NCBI RefSeq assembly: GCF_007993045.1
Contig: NZ_VOOR01000015.1
Span: 52,471 to 116,470, forward strand
Length of the DNA stretch: 64,000 nucleotides
Direction: 5' to 3'
Source: Phaeodactylibacter luteus
GTDB taxonomy: Bacteria > Bacteroidota > Bacteroidia > Chitinophagales > Saprospiraceae
Each line of letters starts with the position of its first letter. The first letter of the stretch is position 1. The position numbers and the translations under genes are program-made. This document shows positions 44,596-55,644 of this stretch, piece after piece. The notes under the pieces are model-generated. The model searched no databases, was not told the origin of the DNA, and was given only the letters and a program-made list of their open reading frames with translations.

Positions 44596-44973
44596 ATGGC
44601 AGATCTGAAAGAATTTGCAGAACAGCTGGTTAACCTCTCCGTAAAGGAAGTAAACGAACTGGCTAATATCCTGAAAGAAGAATACGGCATTGAGCCTGCA
44701 GCAGCAGCTGTAGCTGTAGCGGCTGGCCCTGCTAGCGACGGCGGCGGAGCAGCTGAAGAAAAGACTGAGTTCGACGTAGTGCTCAAGTCTGCTGGCGCAG
44801 GTAAGCTGAAAGTCGTTAAAGAAGTGAAGAGCTTGCTGGGCGTTGGCCTGAAGGAAGCAAAAGAACTGGTTGACGGCGCTCCTGGTACCCTCAAAGAAGG
44901 TGTATCTAAGGAAGAAGCTGAGAAAATCAAGGCTGCACTGGAAGAAGCTGGTGCAGAGATTGAACTCAAGTAG
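44596..44973 (+). CDS. rplL: 50S ribosomal protein L7/L12
   Basis: 125 aa. N-terminal dimerisation domain, Ala/Gly/Glu hinge ([18 protein letters not shown]) and C-terminal factor-binding domain ([35 protein letters not shown] motif). The gap to rpoB is 210 bp and contains a strong hairpin. Confidence 0.98.
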   Translation: MADLKEFAEQLVNLSVKEVNELANILKEEYGIEPAAAAVAVAAGPASDGGGAAEEKTEFDVVLKSAGAGKLKVVKEVKSLLGVGLKEAKELVDGAPGTLKEGVSKEEAEKIKAALEEAGAEIELK

Positions 44974-45031
44974 GGATACTGAGACAAGGGTAGGAGAGGG
45001 AGGTTGCTCCCGCTCCAATCCGATACGGCAA

Positions 45032-45066
45032 AGGCTTAGCGAGTTGGCTCCCAACTGGCTAAGCCT
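45032..45066 (+). terminator. Strong hairpin/attenuator between rplL and rpoB
   Basis: AGGCTTAGC (45032-45040) pairs with GCTAAGCCT (45058-45066), and GTTGG with CCAAC inside it, leaving a 3-nt loop. There is no U tract. The position matches the rplL-rpoB attenuator/RNase III site of E. coli; equivalent function is inferred. Confidence 0.6.
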
Positions 45067-45183
45067 ATCGTCATATACATAAGTTCACGGATGTTGAACT
45101 TTTTCCATATTTTTGGGTATTATTACAGCGGCTGCTTTTGAGAGAAAGCTCTTGACTGCCAGGAACACAAATTATTATAGCCA

Positions 45184-48100
45184 ATGACGTCAAACGGTAA
45201 GGTACTGACCGCCGAAGAGAAACGAGTGAGCTTCGGCAAAATCAAGCTTCCCTCACCATACCCTGATCTCCTTGAAATACAGTTGAAGTCTTTCCAGGAA
45301 TTCTTCCAGCTGGAAACCACGCCGGAAAACCGGATGAACGAAGGGCTTTACAAGGTATTTCAGGAGAACTTTCCGATAACTGATGCCAGAAACATATTCG
45401 TACTGGAGTTCTTGGATTACTTCGTGGACCCGCCCCGCTACACTATCGACGAGTGTATGCAGCGGGGGCTCACTTATAGTGTCCCTCTAAAAGCTAAACT
45501 GCGCCTCTCTTGCAATGACGAGGAGCACGTTGACTTCCAGACGATTGTTCAGGACGTTTTCCTGGGGAATATCCCTTACATGACGCCCAAAGGTACTTTC
45601 GTTATCAATGGTGCGGAGCGTATTATTGTATCTCAGCTTCACCGCTCGCCCGGTGTTTTCTTTGGCCAGAGCTTCCACCCCAATGGTACGAAGATCTACT
45701 CTGCTAGGGTGATCCCTTTCAAAGGGGCTTGGATGGAATTTGCCACGGACATCAACACGGTCATGTACGCTTACATCGACCGGAAGAAGAAGTTCCCGGT
45801 TACGACCCTGATGCGTGCCATTGGTTATGATACCGATAAGGCTATCCTCGATATTTTTGACCTCGCTGACGAAATCCCTGCTACCCGGGAAACGCTCGAA
45901 AAGTCCATCGGCCGTAAGCTCGCCGCCCGGGTCTTGCGCAGCTGGACTGAAGACTTCGTCGATGAGGATACCGGAGAGGTGGTCACCATCGAACGCAATG
46001 AAATCATCCTGGAGCGTGATATCGTGCTCGATGAAGACAATATCGAGCTCATCCTTAATGCAGAAACCGAAAACGTTATCCTGCAAAAGGACGAAATCGA
46101 CCAGGACTACTCCATCATATATAATACACTGCAAAAAGACCCTTCCAGCTCTGAAATGGAAGCGGTTCAGTATATCTACCGCCAATTGCGCGGTACCGAC
46201 CCACCCGATGAGGAGACTGCACGCGGTATCATCGATAAGCTCTTCTTTTCCGATAAGCGCTACAACCTCGGTGAAGTGGGCCGCTACAAAATCAACCGCA
46301 AGCTTGGGCTGGACATTGAAAAGGAGGTCTTGGTGCTCACGCGCGAGGATATTATTTCCATCGTGCGTTACTTGGTCAGCCTGATCAACCAAAAGGCAGA
46401 GATCGACGACATCGACCACCTGAGCAACCGCCGCGTCCGCACAGTGGGCGAGCAGCTTTACGCACAATTCGGCGTTGGCCTTGCCCGTATGGCACGTACC
46501 ATCCGTGAGCGCATGAACGTGCGCGACAACGAGGTGTTTACGCCCATCGACCTCATCAACGCGCGTACGCTGTCTTCGGTGATCAACTCTTTCTTTGGCA
46601 CGAGCCAGCTGTCTCAGTTCTTAGACCAAACCAACCCGCTCTCTGAGATCACGCACAAGCGGCGTATCTCTGCACTGGGGCCTGGCGGCCTTTCACGGGA
46701 GCGCGCAGGCTTTGAGGTCCGGGACGTACACTACTCCCACTATGGCCGCCTTTGCACAATCGAGACACCGGAAGGGCCGAACATCGGCTTGATTTCCACC
46801 CTTTGCGTTCACGCTAAAGTGAACAAGATGGGCTTCCTGGAAACACCTTACCGTCGTGTAGATGAAGGAAATGTAGTGGTTACTGAGCAGCCTGTCTATC
46901 TCTCAGCTGAGGGTGAAGACTTTAAGCGTATTGCTCAAGCCAATGCTCCTATTACAGAAAAAGGTGCCTTCGAATCAGATCGGATTAAGAGCCGTGAGCA
47001 CGGTGAATTCCCGGTATTGACTCCGGAGGAGATAGAATATATGGATGTTGCCCCGAACCAGATTGTAGGGGTTTCTGCATCGATGATCCCATTCTTGGAG
47101 AACGATGACGCCAACCGTGCCTTGATGGGCTCGAACATGCAGCGTCAGGCCGTGCCGCTTCTGCGCCCTCGTTCCCCGGTTGTGGGCACTGGCCTGGAAG
47201 GTAAAGTAGCCCGTGACTCCCGCATGCTTATTAATGCAGAAGGAGACGGTGTGGTGGAGTACGTTGATGCCAACGAAATCATCATCCGTTACGACCGTAC
47301 AGAGGAAGAGCAGCTCGTATCTTTTGAGGATAACCGCAAAGTGTACAAGCTCATCAAATTCCGCCGTACAAACCAAGGCACAAGCATTAACCTGAAGCCA
47401 ATCGTGAAACGTGGGCAGCGGGTAATCAAAGGGCAGATCCTGTGTGACGGCTACGCAACAGAACAAGGGGAGCTGGCGCTTGGGCAAAACCTTAAGGTCG
47501 CGTTCATGCCTTGGAAAGGGTACAACTTCGAGGATGCGATCGTGCTCTCTGAGCGTGTTGTGCGGGAAGATGTCTTCACTTCTATCCATATCGAGCACTT
47601 CGAGATGGACGTCCGGGATACAAAACTGGGCGAAGAAGAACTGACCAACGATATCCCTAACGTAAGCGAAGAGGCGACCAAAGACCTTGACGAGAACGGT
47701 ATCATCCGCGTGGGCGCTTGGGTGCGCGAAAGCGATATCCTCATTGGCAAGATTACGCCTAAGGGCGAGTCGGACCCCACTCCGGAAGAGAAGCTGCTTC
47801 GGGCCATCTTCGGCGATAAAGCCGGCGATGTGAAGGATGCTTCTATGAAAGCGCCTCCTTCTACCAAAGGTGTCATCATAGACAAACAGCTCTTTGCACG
47901 TGCCAAAAAGGACAAGGTGCAGAAAGAGCAGGAGAAAGAGCTGCTGTCCAAGCTGGAAGATCAGCACAAGATCGCGCTCAACGAGCTGAAGACCATCCTG
48001 ATCGACAAGCTGCTGTCGCTGGTCAAAGGCAAAGTTTCCCAAGGGGTACGGAGCATCTACAGCGAGCCTGTAATCGGCAAGGGGACTAAGTTTACACAAA

Positions 48101-49005
48101 CCCAGCTGCGCGAAGTAGATTACACCAGTGTCGACTATTCCAATTGGACCGACGACGCCCACACCAACGCGCTGATCGCCAAACTGCTGCACAACTACAG
48201 CATTAAGGTGAACGAAGAGGTTGGCCGTTACAAGCGGGAAAAATTCAATATCAGCATTGGTGATGAGCTCCCTGCCGGTGTCCTCAAGCTGGCCAAAGTC
48301 TATATGGCGAAAAAGCGCAAGCTCCGTGTGGGCGATAAGCTCGCTGGCCGCCACGGCAACAAGGGTATTGTATCCCGGATTGTCCGTATAGAAGATATGC
48401 CATTCCTGGAAGATGGTACGGCGGTGGACATCGTCCTTAACCCGCTGGGCGTACCTTCCCGTATGAACTTGGGGCAGATTTTCGAGACGGTCTTGGGCTG
48501 GGCAGGAGAGAAGCTCGGCATGAAGTTTGGCACGCCGATCTTTGACGGCGCCAGCAAAGAAGAAATCGACGAGTACATTCAGCAGGCAGGCTTGCCAAGC
48601 CTTGGGCAGACTTACCTCTACGATGGAGAAACGGGCGACCGCTTCCATCAGCAGGCAACCGTAGGCGTTATTTATATGCTGAAGCTGTCTCATATGGTTG
48701 ACGACAAGATGCACGCGCGTTCTATCGGCCCATACTCGCTGATCACACAGCAGCCGCTCGGCGGTAAAGCACAGTTTGGCGGGCAGCGTTTCGGAGAGAT
48801 GGAGGTATGGGCACTCGAGGCATTCGGTGCATCCAACATCCTGCAGGAGCTGTTGACCATCAAGTCTGATGATATCAATGGACGGGCTAAGGCTTACGAG
48901 TCTATCGTAAAAGGTGACCCACTGCCAGAGCCAAGCATCCCAGAATCTTTTAACGTTCTGGTGCACGAGCTCCGGGGGCTTGCCCTTGACGTTAAGTTCG
49001 ACTAA
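45184..49005 (+). CDS. rpoB: RNA polymerase beta subunit
   Basis: 1273 aa, full length for Bacteroidota. The rifampicin region reads [20 protein letters not shown] then [20 protein letters not shown]. The usual resistance positions keep the sensitive-type residues (Asp in LDQ, His in THKRR, Ser in RRISAL). C-terminal motifs [20 protein letters not shown] and the end [16 protein letters not shown] are conserved. rpoC begins 87 bp downstream. Confidence 0.99.
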   Translation: MTSNGKVLTAEEKRVSFGKIKLPSPYPDLLEIQLKSFQEFFQLETTPENRMNEGLYKVFQENFPITDARNIFVLEFLDYFVDPPRYTIDECMQRGLTYSVPLKAKLRLSCNDEEHVDFQTIVQDVFLGNIPYMTPKGTFVINGAERIIVSQLHRSPGVFFGQSFHPNGTKIYSARVIPFKGAWMEFATDINTVMYAYIDRKKKFPVTTLMRAIGYDTDKAILDIFDLADEIPATRETLEKSIGRKLAARVLRSWTEDFVDEDTGEVVTIERNEIILERDIVLDEDNIELILNAETENVILQKDEIDQDYSIIYNTLQKDPSSSEMEAVQYIYRQLRGTDPPDEETARGIIDKLFFSDKRYNLGEVGRYKINRKLGLDIEKEVLVLTREDIISIVRYLVSLINQKAEIDDIDHLSNRRVRTVGEQLYAQFGVGLARMARTIRERMNVRDNEVFTPIDLINARTLSSVINSFFGTSQLSQFLDQTNPLSEITHKRRISALGPGGLSRERAGFEVRDVHYSHYGRLCTIETPEGPNIGLISTLCVHAKVNKMGFLETPYRRVDEGNVVVTEQPVYLSAEGEDFKRIAQANAPITEKGAFESDRIKSREHGEFPVLTPEEIEYMDVAPNQIVGVSASMIPFLENDDANRALMGSNMQRQAVPLLRPRSPVVGTGLEGKVARDSRMLINAEGDGVVEYVDANEIIIRYDRTEEEQLVSFEDNRKVYKLIKFRRTNQGTSINLKPIVKRGQRVIKGQILCDGYATEQGELALGQNLKVAFMPWKGYNFEDAIVLSERVVREDVFTSIHIEHFEMDVRDTKLGEEELTNDIPNVSEEATKDLDENGIIRVGAWVRESDILIGKITPKGESDPTPEEKLLRAIFGDKAGDVKDASMKAPPSTKGVIIDKQLFARAKKDKVQKEQEKELLSKLEDQHKIALNELKTILIDKLLSLVKGKVSQGVRSIYSEPVIGKGTKFTQTQLREVDYTSVDYSNWTDDAHTNALIAKLLHNYSIKVNEEVGRYKREKFNISIGDELPAGVLKLAKVYMAKKRKLRVGDKLAGRHGNKGIVSRIVRIEDMPFLEDGTAVDIVLNPLGVPSRMNLGQIFETVLGWAGEKLGMKFGTPIFDGASKEEIDEYIQQAGLPSLGQTYLYDGETGDRFHQQATVGVIYMLKLSHMVDDKMHARSIGPYSLITQQPLGGKAQFGGQRFGEMEVWALEAFGASNILQELLTIKSDDINGRAKAYESIVKGDPLPEPSIPESFNVLVHELRGLALDVKFD

Positions 49006-49092
49006 GGGAGCCCTTAGCCGGCTGTTCTAAACTGATTGTTTCAACTGGGGCGCCTTTTCCGAAAGGTGCCCCATACCAACAATATCCACTTT

Positions 49093-52000
49093 ATGTCCTT
49101 TAAGAAACAAAACAGCGTTCAGACGCAGAACTTCGACAGCATCACCATCAGCCTTTCTTCTCCGGATGAAATCCTGGAGCGTTCCTACGGCGAGGTGTTG
49201 AAGCCGGAGACCATCAACTACCGGTCCTACAAGCCGGAGCGTGATGGGCTTTTCTGTGAGCGGATTTTTGGTCCGGTCAAAGACTATGAGTGCTACTGTG
49301 GCAAATACAAGCGCATCCGCTATAAAGGGATTGTTTGTGACCGCTGTGGCGTCGAAGTGACGGAAAAGAAGGTACGCCGTGAGCGCATGGGGCACATCAA
49401 GCTGGTCGTGCCTGTGGTTCATATTTGGTTCTTCAAGTCATTGCCCAACAAGATTGGCTATCTTCTGGGGCTGTCCTCCAAAAAGCTCGAGTCCATCATC
49501 TACTATGAGCGCTATGTGGTGATCCGCCCCGGCGTTAAAGAAGAAGAGGGCGTTGCTAAAATGGACCTGCTGACGGAAGAAGAGTACTTGGAAGTCTTGG
49601 ATACCCTCCCACAGGACAACCAAATGCTCGATGATGAGGACCCCAACAAGTTTGTAGCAAAAATGGGGGCAGACGCGGTCCGCGACCTGCTCATGAGCCT
49701 GGATCTGGATCAGCTCTCTTTCGCCCTCCGGCACCAAGCTGCCAATGAGACTTCTCAGCAGCGTAAGTCGGAAGCGCTCAAGCGCCTTCGGGTAGTAGAA
49801 GCGTTCCGCGATGGGCTCTCCCGTATCGAGAACCGCCCGGAATGGACGGTCATTCAATACCTTCCTGTTGTGCCGCCTGAGCTGCGCCCTCTAGTACCGC
49901 TAGACGGTGGCCGTTTTGCCAGCTCTGACCTCAACGACTTGTACCGGCGCGTGATCATCCGCAACAACCGCCTGAAAAGGCTGTTGGAGATCAAAGCTCC
50001 GGAGGTTATCCTTCGCAATGAGAAGCGGATGCTGCAGGAAGCCGTAGACTCTCTCTTCGACAACTCCCGTAAGTCCAATGCTGTAAAAGCAGAGGGCGGG
50101 CGGGCACTGAAGTCGCTCAGCGATATCCTCAAAGGCAAGCAGGGCCGTTTCCGGCAAAACCTTTTGGGCAAGCGTGTGGACTACTCTGGCCGTTCGGTCA
50201 TCGTGGTAGGGCCTACGCTGAAGCTGCACGAGTGTGGTATCCCAAAGGCGATGGCAGCGGAATTGTTCAAGCCTTTTGTTATCCGCAAGCTTATTGAGCG
50301 CGGTATCGTAAAAACAGTGAAGTCAGCCAAGAAACTGGTTGACCGCAAGGACCCGGTCATCTGGGAAATCTTGGAAAACATACTGAAAGGGCACCCGGTT
50401 ATGCTCAACCGTGCCCCGACGCTTCACCGGCTTTCCATTCAGGCTTTCCAGCCTAAATTGATCGAAGGCAAGGCGATACAGCTCCACCCACTTGTGTGTG
50501 GCGCTTTCAACGCCGACTTCGACGGTGACCAAATGGCGGTGCACGTGCCCTTGAGCCACGCGGCCATCTTGGAAGCACAAGTGCTGATGCTCTCTGCCCA
50601 CAACATGCTCAACCCGCAAAACGGTACACCAATCACCCTGCCTTCTCAGGATATGGTATTGGGCCTTTACTACATCACCAAGGAGCGCAAGTCTACCGAT
50701 GAGGTGAAAGTAAAGGGCGAAGGCCGCCGTTTCTACTCTGCGGAGGAGGTCATTATCGCTTACAATGAAGGGCAATTGGACCTGCACGCCTCTATCAAAG
50801 TGCGCGTGCGTACAGAAGGCGAGGATGGGCAAATGACGACCAAGCTCATGGATACCACCACGGGCCGGGTACTGTTTAATCAGAATGTACCGGATTCCGT
50901 CCCTTATGTCAATGTACTGCTGACGAAGAAAAACCTGAAGCGGGTTATCGGCGGGGTACTCGAGCGTACCGACTTTGCCGTGACAGCACACTTCCTTGAT
51001 GCCATCAAGGATATGGGCTTCCGCTGGGCATTCAAGGGCGGGCTGTCCTTTAACTTGGGCGACCTTATCGAGCCTTCTATTAAGGTGAAAACCTTGGAAG
51101 AAGCACAGGAAGAGGTGGACGAAGTTTGGGACAACTACAATATGGGCCTCATTACCAATAATGAGCGCTACAATCAGATTATCGATAAGTGGACTTATGC
51201 GGATAACCGCATCACTGATGTCCTCATGAAAGAGCTGGCGTCTCACAAACAGGGTTTCAACTCGGTTTATATGATGCTGGACTCCGGTGCGCGGGGTTCT
51301 AAACAGCAGATTAAGCAGCTGTGCGGACTGCGTGGCCTGATGGCGAAGCCTAGGAAATCTGGAGATACAGGAGGAGCGGTCATTGAAAACCCCATCCTCT
51401 CCAACTTCGTCGATGGGCTTTCTGTACTCGAGTACTTTATCTCTACCCACGGTGCCCGTAAGGGTCTGGCCGATACCGCTTTGAAGACAGCCGATGCAGG
51501 TTACCTGACTCGTCGTCTGGTAGACGTGGCACAGGACGTGGTTATCCTAGAGGATGATTGCGATACTTTGCGCGGAATTGAAACAACGGCACTGAAGGAC
51601 AACGATAAAGTTATCGAAGACCTGAAGTCTCGGATCGAAGGCCGGTACACCTTGCACGATATTGTTCATCCTGAGACAGATGAAGTGATGTTGAAGGCTG
51701 GCGAATACATCACGCAGAGCATGGCCGAGCGCATCGAAGCGGAAGGCGTAGAGCAAGTGACTATCCGTTCGGTACTGACGTGCGACACCAAGCGTGGTGT
51801 TTGTGCCAAGTGCTACGGTAAGAACCTCGCTACAGGCCGGATTGCCGAAAGCGGCGATGCTGTCGGTATTATCGCGGCACAGTCGATCGGTGAGCCGGGC
51901 ACTCAGCTGACCCTGCGGACTTTCCACGTAGGTGGTATCGCATCGGTCTCCAAGTCTGAGTCTGAAATTGTATCTAAGTTTGAAGGTAAGATTGAATTTG

Positions 52001-53400
52001 ACAGCCTCCGTACGACCGAAATGGCGGACGAGGTCGGTGGTGATGCAAAAGACATCGTACTGTCCCGGACCGGTGAGGTCCGCATTGTAGATGCAAAAAC
52101 TGGCAAGCAGTTTGCAAGCCACTACGTCCCTTACGGTGCTAACCTGCATGTGAAAGAAGGACAGACCGTTAAGAAGAGCGATCTGATCGCCGATTGGGAC
52201 CCTTTCAACGCGGTGATCATCTCTGAATTCTCAGGGGTAGCCAAGTTTGAATCCATCGAAGAAGGCGCAACTTTCCGCGTAGAGCGGGATGATCAGACCG
52301 GCTACGCAGAGAAGGTGATCGTGGAAAGCAAGAACAAGCGTAAAATCCCAACTGTCAAAATCGTAAGTGCTGATGGAGAGGAGCTGCGCAGCTATAACCT
52401 GCCGGTGGGCTCTTACCTCTCTATTGATGAGGGCGATACCATCCGTGCGGGTCAGAAAATTGCCAAGATCCCGCGTAAGCTGGGCAAAATTGCGGATATC
52501 ACCGGTGGCCTTCCAAGGGTAACCGAGCTTTTTGAAGCCCGTAACCCATCTAACCCCGCTGTGGTTTCCGAGATTGACGGTGTGGTATCCTTTGGCAAAA
52601 TCAAGCGTGGTAACCGCGAAGTGATGGTAGAGGCTAAGGACGGGCAGAAGCGCAAGTACCTGATCGGCCTTTCTAAGCACATCCTGGTACAGGAGGGCGA
52701 CTTTGTAAGGGCAGGCACTCCGCTGTCTGATGGCGCCACTGCCCCACGCGATATCCTGAACATCAAAGGGCCATTTGCTGTACAGAGCTATCTGGTCAAT
52801 GGGGTACAGGAAGTATACCGTGCACAGGGTATCACCATCAACAATAAGCACATTGAGGTTATCGTGCGGCAAATGATGCGCCGGGTACAGATCGAGGATC
52901 CGGGCGATACAACTTTCCTGGAAGGCGAAGCGGTCGAGAAGTATGAATTCTTGGAGCAGAACGACTGGATCTTCGACAAGAAGATTGTAACGGAGAGCGG
53001 CGATTCTACGAACCTCCGCCCCGGGCAGCTCGTAACTTTGCGTCAGCTGCGGGAAGAGAACTCCCTGCTGCGCCGCAACGACAAAGAGCTCGTGCAGTAC
53101 CGCGATGCGGTGCCGGCCACTTCAAGCTCGCTCTTGCAAGGTATCACTAGGTCATCCCTGGGCACAGAAAGCTGGATTTCAGCGGCTTCTTTCCAAGAGA
53201 CGACCAAAGTGCTGAGCACAGCTGCTATAGGTGCTAAGATGGACTTCCTCAATGGATTGAAGGAGAACGTCATCGTTGGCAAGCGTATCCCTGCTGGTAC
53301 GGGCATGCGCAAGTACAACGACCTGTTCGTTACCACAAAAGAGGCTCACGAAGAGCATGAAGCTCGCCGTAAGCAAATGGCAGAAGTAGCGGAGGACTAA
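49093..53400 (+). CDS. rpoC: RNA polymerase beta' subunit
   Basis: 1435 aa from the ATG at 49093 ([20 protein letters not shown]). The in-frame ATG at 49036 adds 19 residues that match no family start. Zinc-binding YCGKY...CDRCGVEV is near residues 75-95; the catalytic magnesium loop is [16 protein letters not shown]; the second zinc site is [16 protein letters not shown]; the bridge/trigger region is [16 protein letters not shown]. End of the operon, closed by a terminator. Confidence 0.99.
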   Translation: MSFKKQNSVQTQNFDSITISLSSPDEILERSYGEVLKPETINYRSYKPERDGLFCERIFGPVKDYECYCGKYKRIRYKGIVCDRCGVEVTEKKVRRERMGHIKLVVPVVHIWFFKSLPNKIGYLLGLSSKKLESIIYYERYVVIRPGVKEEEGVAKMDLLTEEEYLEVLDTLPQDNQMLDDEDPNKFVAKMGADAVRDLLMSLDLDQLSFALRHQAANETSQQRKSEALKRLRVVEAFRDGLSRIENRPEWTVIQYLPVVPPELRPLVPLDGGRFASSDLNDLYRRVIIRNNRLKRLLEIKAPEVILRNEKRMLQEAVDSLFDNSRKSNAVKAEGGRALKSLSDILKGKQGRFRQNLLGKRVDYSGRSVIVVGPTLKLHECGIPKAMAAELFKPFVIRKLIERGIVKTVKSAKKLVDRKDPVIWEILENILKGHPVMLNRAPTLHRLSIQAFQPKLIEGKAIQLHPLVCGAFNADFDGDQMAVHVPLSHAAILEAQVLMLSAHNMLNPQNGTPITLPSQDMVLGLYYITKERKSTDEVKVKGEGRRFYSAEEVIIAYNEGQLDLHASIKVRVRTEGEDGQMTTKLMDTTTGRVLFNQNVPDSVPYVNVLLTKKNLKRVIGGVLERTDFAVTAHFLDAIKDMGFRWAFKGGLSFNLGDLIEPSIKVKTLEEAQEEVDEVWDNYNMGLITNNERYNQIIDKWTYADNRITDVLMKELASHKQGFNSVYMMLDSGARGSKQQIKQLCGLRGLMAKPRKSGDTGGAVIENPILSNFVDGLSVLEYFISTHGARKGLADTALKTADAGYLTRRLVDVAQDVVILEDDCDTLRGIETTALKDNDKVIEDLKSRIEGRYTLHDIVHPETDEVMLKAGEYITQSMAERIEAEGVEQVTIRSVLTCDTKRGVCAKCYGKNLATGRIAESGDAVGIIAAQSIGEPGTQLTLRTFHVGGIASVSKSESEIVSKFEGKIEFDSLRTTEMADEVGGDAKDIVLSRTGEVRIVDAKTGKQFASHYVPYGANLHVKEGQTVKKSDLIADWDPFNAVIISEFSGVAKFESIEEGATFRVERDDQTGYAEKVIVESKNKRKIPTVKIVSADGEELRSYNLPVGSYLSIDEGDTIRAGQKIAKIPRKLGKIADITGGLPRVTELFEARNPSNPAVVSEIDGVVSFGKIKRGNREVMVEAKDGQKRKYLIGLSKHILVQEGDFVRAGTPLSDGATAPRDILNIKGPFAVQSYLVNGVQEVYRAQGITINNKHIEVIVRQMMRRVQIEDPGDTTFLEGEAVEKYEFLEQNDWIFDKKIVTESGDSTNLRPGQLVTLRQLREENSLLRRNDKELVQYRDAVPATSSSLLQGITRSSLGTESWISAASFQETTKVLSTAAIGAKMDFLNGLKENVIVGKRIPAGTGMRKYNDLFVTTKEAHEEHEARRKQMAEVAED

Positions 53401-53424
53401 AGTCCTAGCGCTTAGGAATAAAAG

Positions 53425-53468
53425 AAGCCCCCTACTAGCGTTTTGCCGGCAGGGGGTTTTCCTTTTTT
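53425..53468 (+). terminator. Terminator of the rpoBC operon
   Basis: GCCCCCT (53427-53433) pairs with AGGGGG (53451-53456) around an 17-nt loop with partial pairing. It is followed by TTTTCCTTTTTTT, a good U tract, 25 bp past the rpoC stop. Confidence 0.85.
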
Positions 53469-53496
53469 TCTGGGATAGGAAATTGGCGGGCTAGCT

Positions 53497-53698
53497 GGGA
53501 CGTAAACCAAAATGTCGCAGGCCTTGGGGCTCTTCGGGCTATACCTGGCATCGGCCTAGCGCTGCGAAGGGGTATAAGCCCGACAGGGCCGAGCGGATAG
53601 CGAGCCCCGTAGCATAGCGGCACCTGCATTAAGGGCAGGGGCAGGCCCCTATCCTTATGGAGGGGGCAGGCAAAAAAACGGTAATCGGGTTTGCGCCC
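53497..53698 (+). repeat. Dispersed MITE-like repeat, copy G (complete)
   Basis: 202 bp with termini GGGACGTAAACCAAAATGTCG and CGGTAATCGGGTTTGCGCCC. It carries the short core variant plus a CCTTATGGAGGGGGCAGG tail. It fills the gap between rpoC and the membrane TPR protein gene and ends 2 bp before the stop codon of that gene. Confidence 0.9.
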
Positions 53699-53700
53699 GG

Positions 53701-54699
53701 TCAGTTCTGCCCGGGCCTATTGATCTGCCCTAATAACTGTTTAGCTTGCTGAAGTATTTTGGGGGAAGCGCTCTGAGCGGCCACCTGTTTTAAGGCATCC
53801 AAGCCTTTGGGGTTTTCAGTAGCTAAATAGGCTAGTGCAAGGTACCATTCCATTTCAGCTTGCTGAGAGTAGGGCTGTTGGGTCAGGCTTTCCAGGATGG
53901 GGATGGACTTTTCATATTCGCCCTTTTCAAAGTGGATGAAGGCAAGGTACTGCTGCGCATTAAGGTATTGCCGTTCTTGTGATTCGGGTACGGTAAGCAA
54001 GGCGGATTTGGCTTCGTCCAGTTTCCCTTCTCCCATCAGGCGATAACCTTTGGCTAGGGGGGGCTCACTAGCTTGCGCCCCTCTTCTGACTATTTTTAGC
54101 CCAGCGATAGGAGAGGTCGTATTCGCTACTGCTAGTGCCAACTGTTGCATTTCAGCAGCTGGCGGAGCTGCTTCTTGATCGTTAGCGATTGGTGGCGTTG
54201 CTTCCGGCTCTTGTTCGCCCGTGCCCGTAGCAGGTGCCGTTTCCTGTGAGGAAGGCTGAAGAGATTCTGTTTTTTTCGGAGTATCACCCGAGGGCTCAGT
54301 CTCGTTGAGTTGAGGCACAGAAGATGGCGTTTCGGTTACCGCATTTAAGGCTTCACTTTCCTCGCCTGAGGGCCATGACCAAATTAAGAATCCGGTAAAA
54401 ACGACGATCACGAAGCCCCAGGCCGCCCATTTGCCCGGGAATTTGCTGGCGTTGGGTTGAGGAGAGCCATCAGCTACTGCAGTGGGGGGAGAGGCTTCTT
54501 CATTCCACGCTTTCATCATTTCGTCCAGCTTTTCATCGATCATGACTTCTGCGAGCTCCCGCTCTAGGCGCACCAATTCCAGTTGGTCAGCTACGTCCTT
54601 ATCGGAGTCAATGAGCTGCCGGACTTCAGCCTGTTCTGCTGCATCCAAACTGCCTTTTAGATAGGCATCAAGCTTTTCATGTAGGGTAGCTTTATCCAT
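53701..54699 (-). CDS. Single-pass membrane protein with TPR-like ectodomain, candidate anti-sigma factor
   Basis: 332 aa. Residues 1-65 are a charged helical cytoplasmic domain (KLDAYLKGSLDAAEQAEVRQ) like the anti-sigma domains paired with ECF factors. There is no zinc-finger HxxxCxxC. One transmembrane helix (about 91-109, WAAWGFVIVVFTGFLIWSW) is followed by a long Pro/Glu/Thr-rich linker (110-205). A TPR-like helical region (about 215-325, AKGYRLMGEGKLDEAKSALL, AFIHFEKGEYEKSIPILESL) should lie in the periplasm. The start overlaps the sigma gene by 8 bp. The anti-sigma role is inferred from this overlap and topology. Confidence 0.8.
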   Translation of the reverse strand: MDKATLHEKLDAYLKGSLDAAEQAEVRQLIDSDKDVADQLELVRLERELAEVMIDEKLDEMMKAWNEEASPPTAVADGSPQPNASKFPGKWAAWGFVIVVFTGFLIWSWPSGEESEALNAVTETPSSVPQLNETEPSGDTPKKTESLQPSSQETAPATGTGEQEPEATPPIANDQEAAPPAAEMQQLALAVANTTSPIAGLKIVRRGAQASEPPLAKGYRLMGEGKLDEAKSALLTVPESQERQYLNAQQYLAFIHFEKGEYEKSIPILESLTQQPYSQQAEMEWYLALAYLATENPKGLDALKQVAAQSASPKILQQAKQLLGQINRPGQN

Positions 54700-55309
54700 A
54701 GCTCAAGCTTTTTAGAAGTGCGTTTAAGGTAGGTTGGCTGGCCAGTTTTTCTTTGAGCTTGGTCATGCAGCGGTATCTGATTTTACGGACGGCTTCTTCC
54801 GCCTCAATTTCCAGCTTTTGCTTTATCTCTTCACTATTATAGCCTTCATACCCTAGTAGGATGACCTTTTTGCACCGGTCGCCGAGCAGCGCCAGCACTT
54901 TTTGCAGCTGGCTTTTCCTTTCTTGGCTCATCATCCGGGTTTCTGGCGTGTGCTGGTATTCTTCATCGAGTGTTTCCTCTTTGTCCGTAAGGGTAGTCCG
55001 CTGGTAGAAGCTTTTTTTCAAGCCGTCGAGCCAGCAGCGGATACAAATGCCTACAAAGAAGGTATGCAAGCTGCTCCTGCCTTCGAATTTGCCATTCAAA
55101 AGATGCCGGTAAAACGCTTTGAACCCTTCCTGGAAGGCATCCTGTGCATCATTTGCACTTCCTCCCTTTTGCTGGATTTTGCGTACGACCGAAGCTCTCA
55201 GCTGCTGGTCAGTAAAGAAGGCTTCCAGGGCGTTGGCCCTTTCCTGTTCGCTGCCCCTGATCATGTTCAGGAGCTGCTCATCGGAGTACTGAGGTTTAGT
55301 TCTAGGCAT
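54692..55309 (-). CDS. RNA polymerase sigma factor, ECF/sigma-70 family
   Basis: 205 aa. A region 2-like helical block (DAQDAFQEGFKAFYRHLLNG, then SSLHTFFVGICIRCWLDGLK) and a region 4 helix-turn-helix (LALLGDRCKKVILLGYEGYN then SEEIKQKLEIEAEEAVRKI) are visible. The linker is longer than in small ECF factors. It is the first gene of a two-gene unit with the membrane TPR protein and is divergent from the subtilase gene. Target promoters are unknown. Confidence 0.9.
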   Translation of the reverse strand: MPRTKPQYSDEQLLNMIRGSEQERANALEAFFTDQQLRASVVRKIQQKGGSANDAQDAFQEGFKAFYRHLLNGKFEGRSSLHTFFVGICIRCWLDGLKKSFYQRTTLTDKEETLDEEYQHTPETRMMSQERKSQLQKVLALLGDRCKKVILLGYEGYNSEEIKQKLEIEAEEAVRKIRYRCMTKLKEKLASQPTLNALLKSLSYG

Positions 55310-55644
55310 ACGGTATGTTTAATGGGGCAAGTACAGCAATAAATGTATCTAAAATAAAGGAAATCAGTGAACTGTGGGCTTGCGAAAAGAAAGAAAAAGG
55401 ATGGCTTTCACCTTTTCAACCTTATACAATAGGTGATTGCCACTGCTGTATTGGCAAGAGTTGTTGCGCATAGTTGGCTTAAGTTGTACCCTTATAGATG
55501 GGGAATATTGGTTTTTACAAAAGGAAGCGTGTTCAATAGCTTGGGAAAATATGCTGCTGGAAAAAAGGGCGTATCAGTGAGACATTTGGGCCGTTGCCCC
55601 CACTAACAGAGCAGTTCAATAACCTTTAAATTCCTTATGCACTT
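55310..55644. other. Divergent intergenic region between sigma factor and subtilase genes
   Basis: 335 bp, AT-richer than the flanking genes, without a supported ORF, repeat copy or terminator. It must hold the promoters of both units. I saw no exact TTG-N19-TAnnTTTG match on either strand, which is consistent with (but does not prove) use of an alternative sigma factor, possibly the neighbouring one. Confidence 0.5.

Noticed and set aside
45487..48966. Long antisense frames over rpoB (326 and 663 codons) and rpoC
   Set aside because: They are opposite-strand shadows of highly conserved genes with low stop frequency. No family signature is seen.
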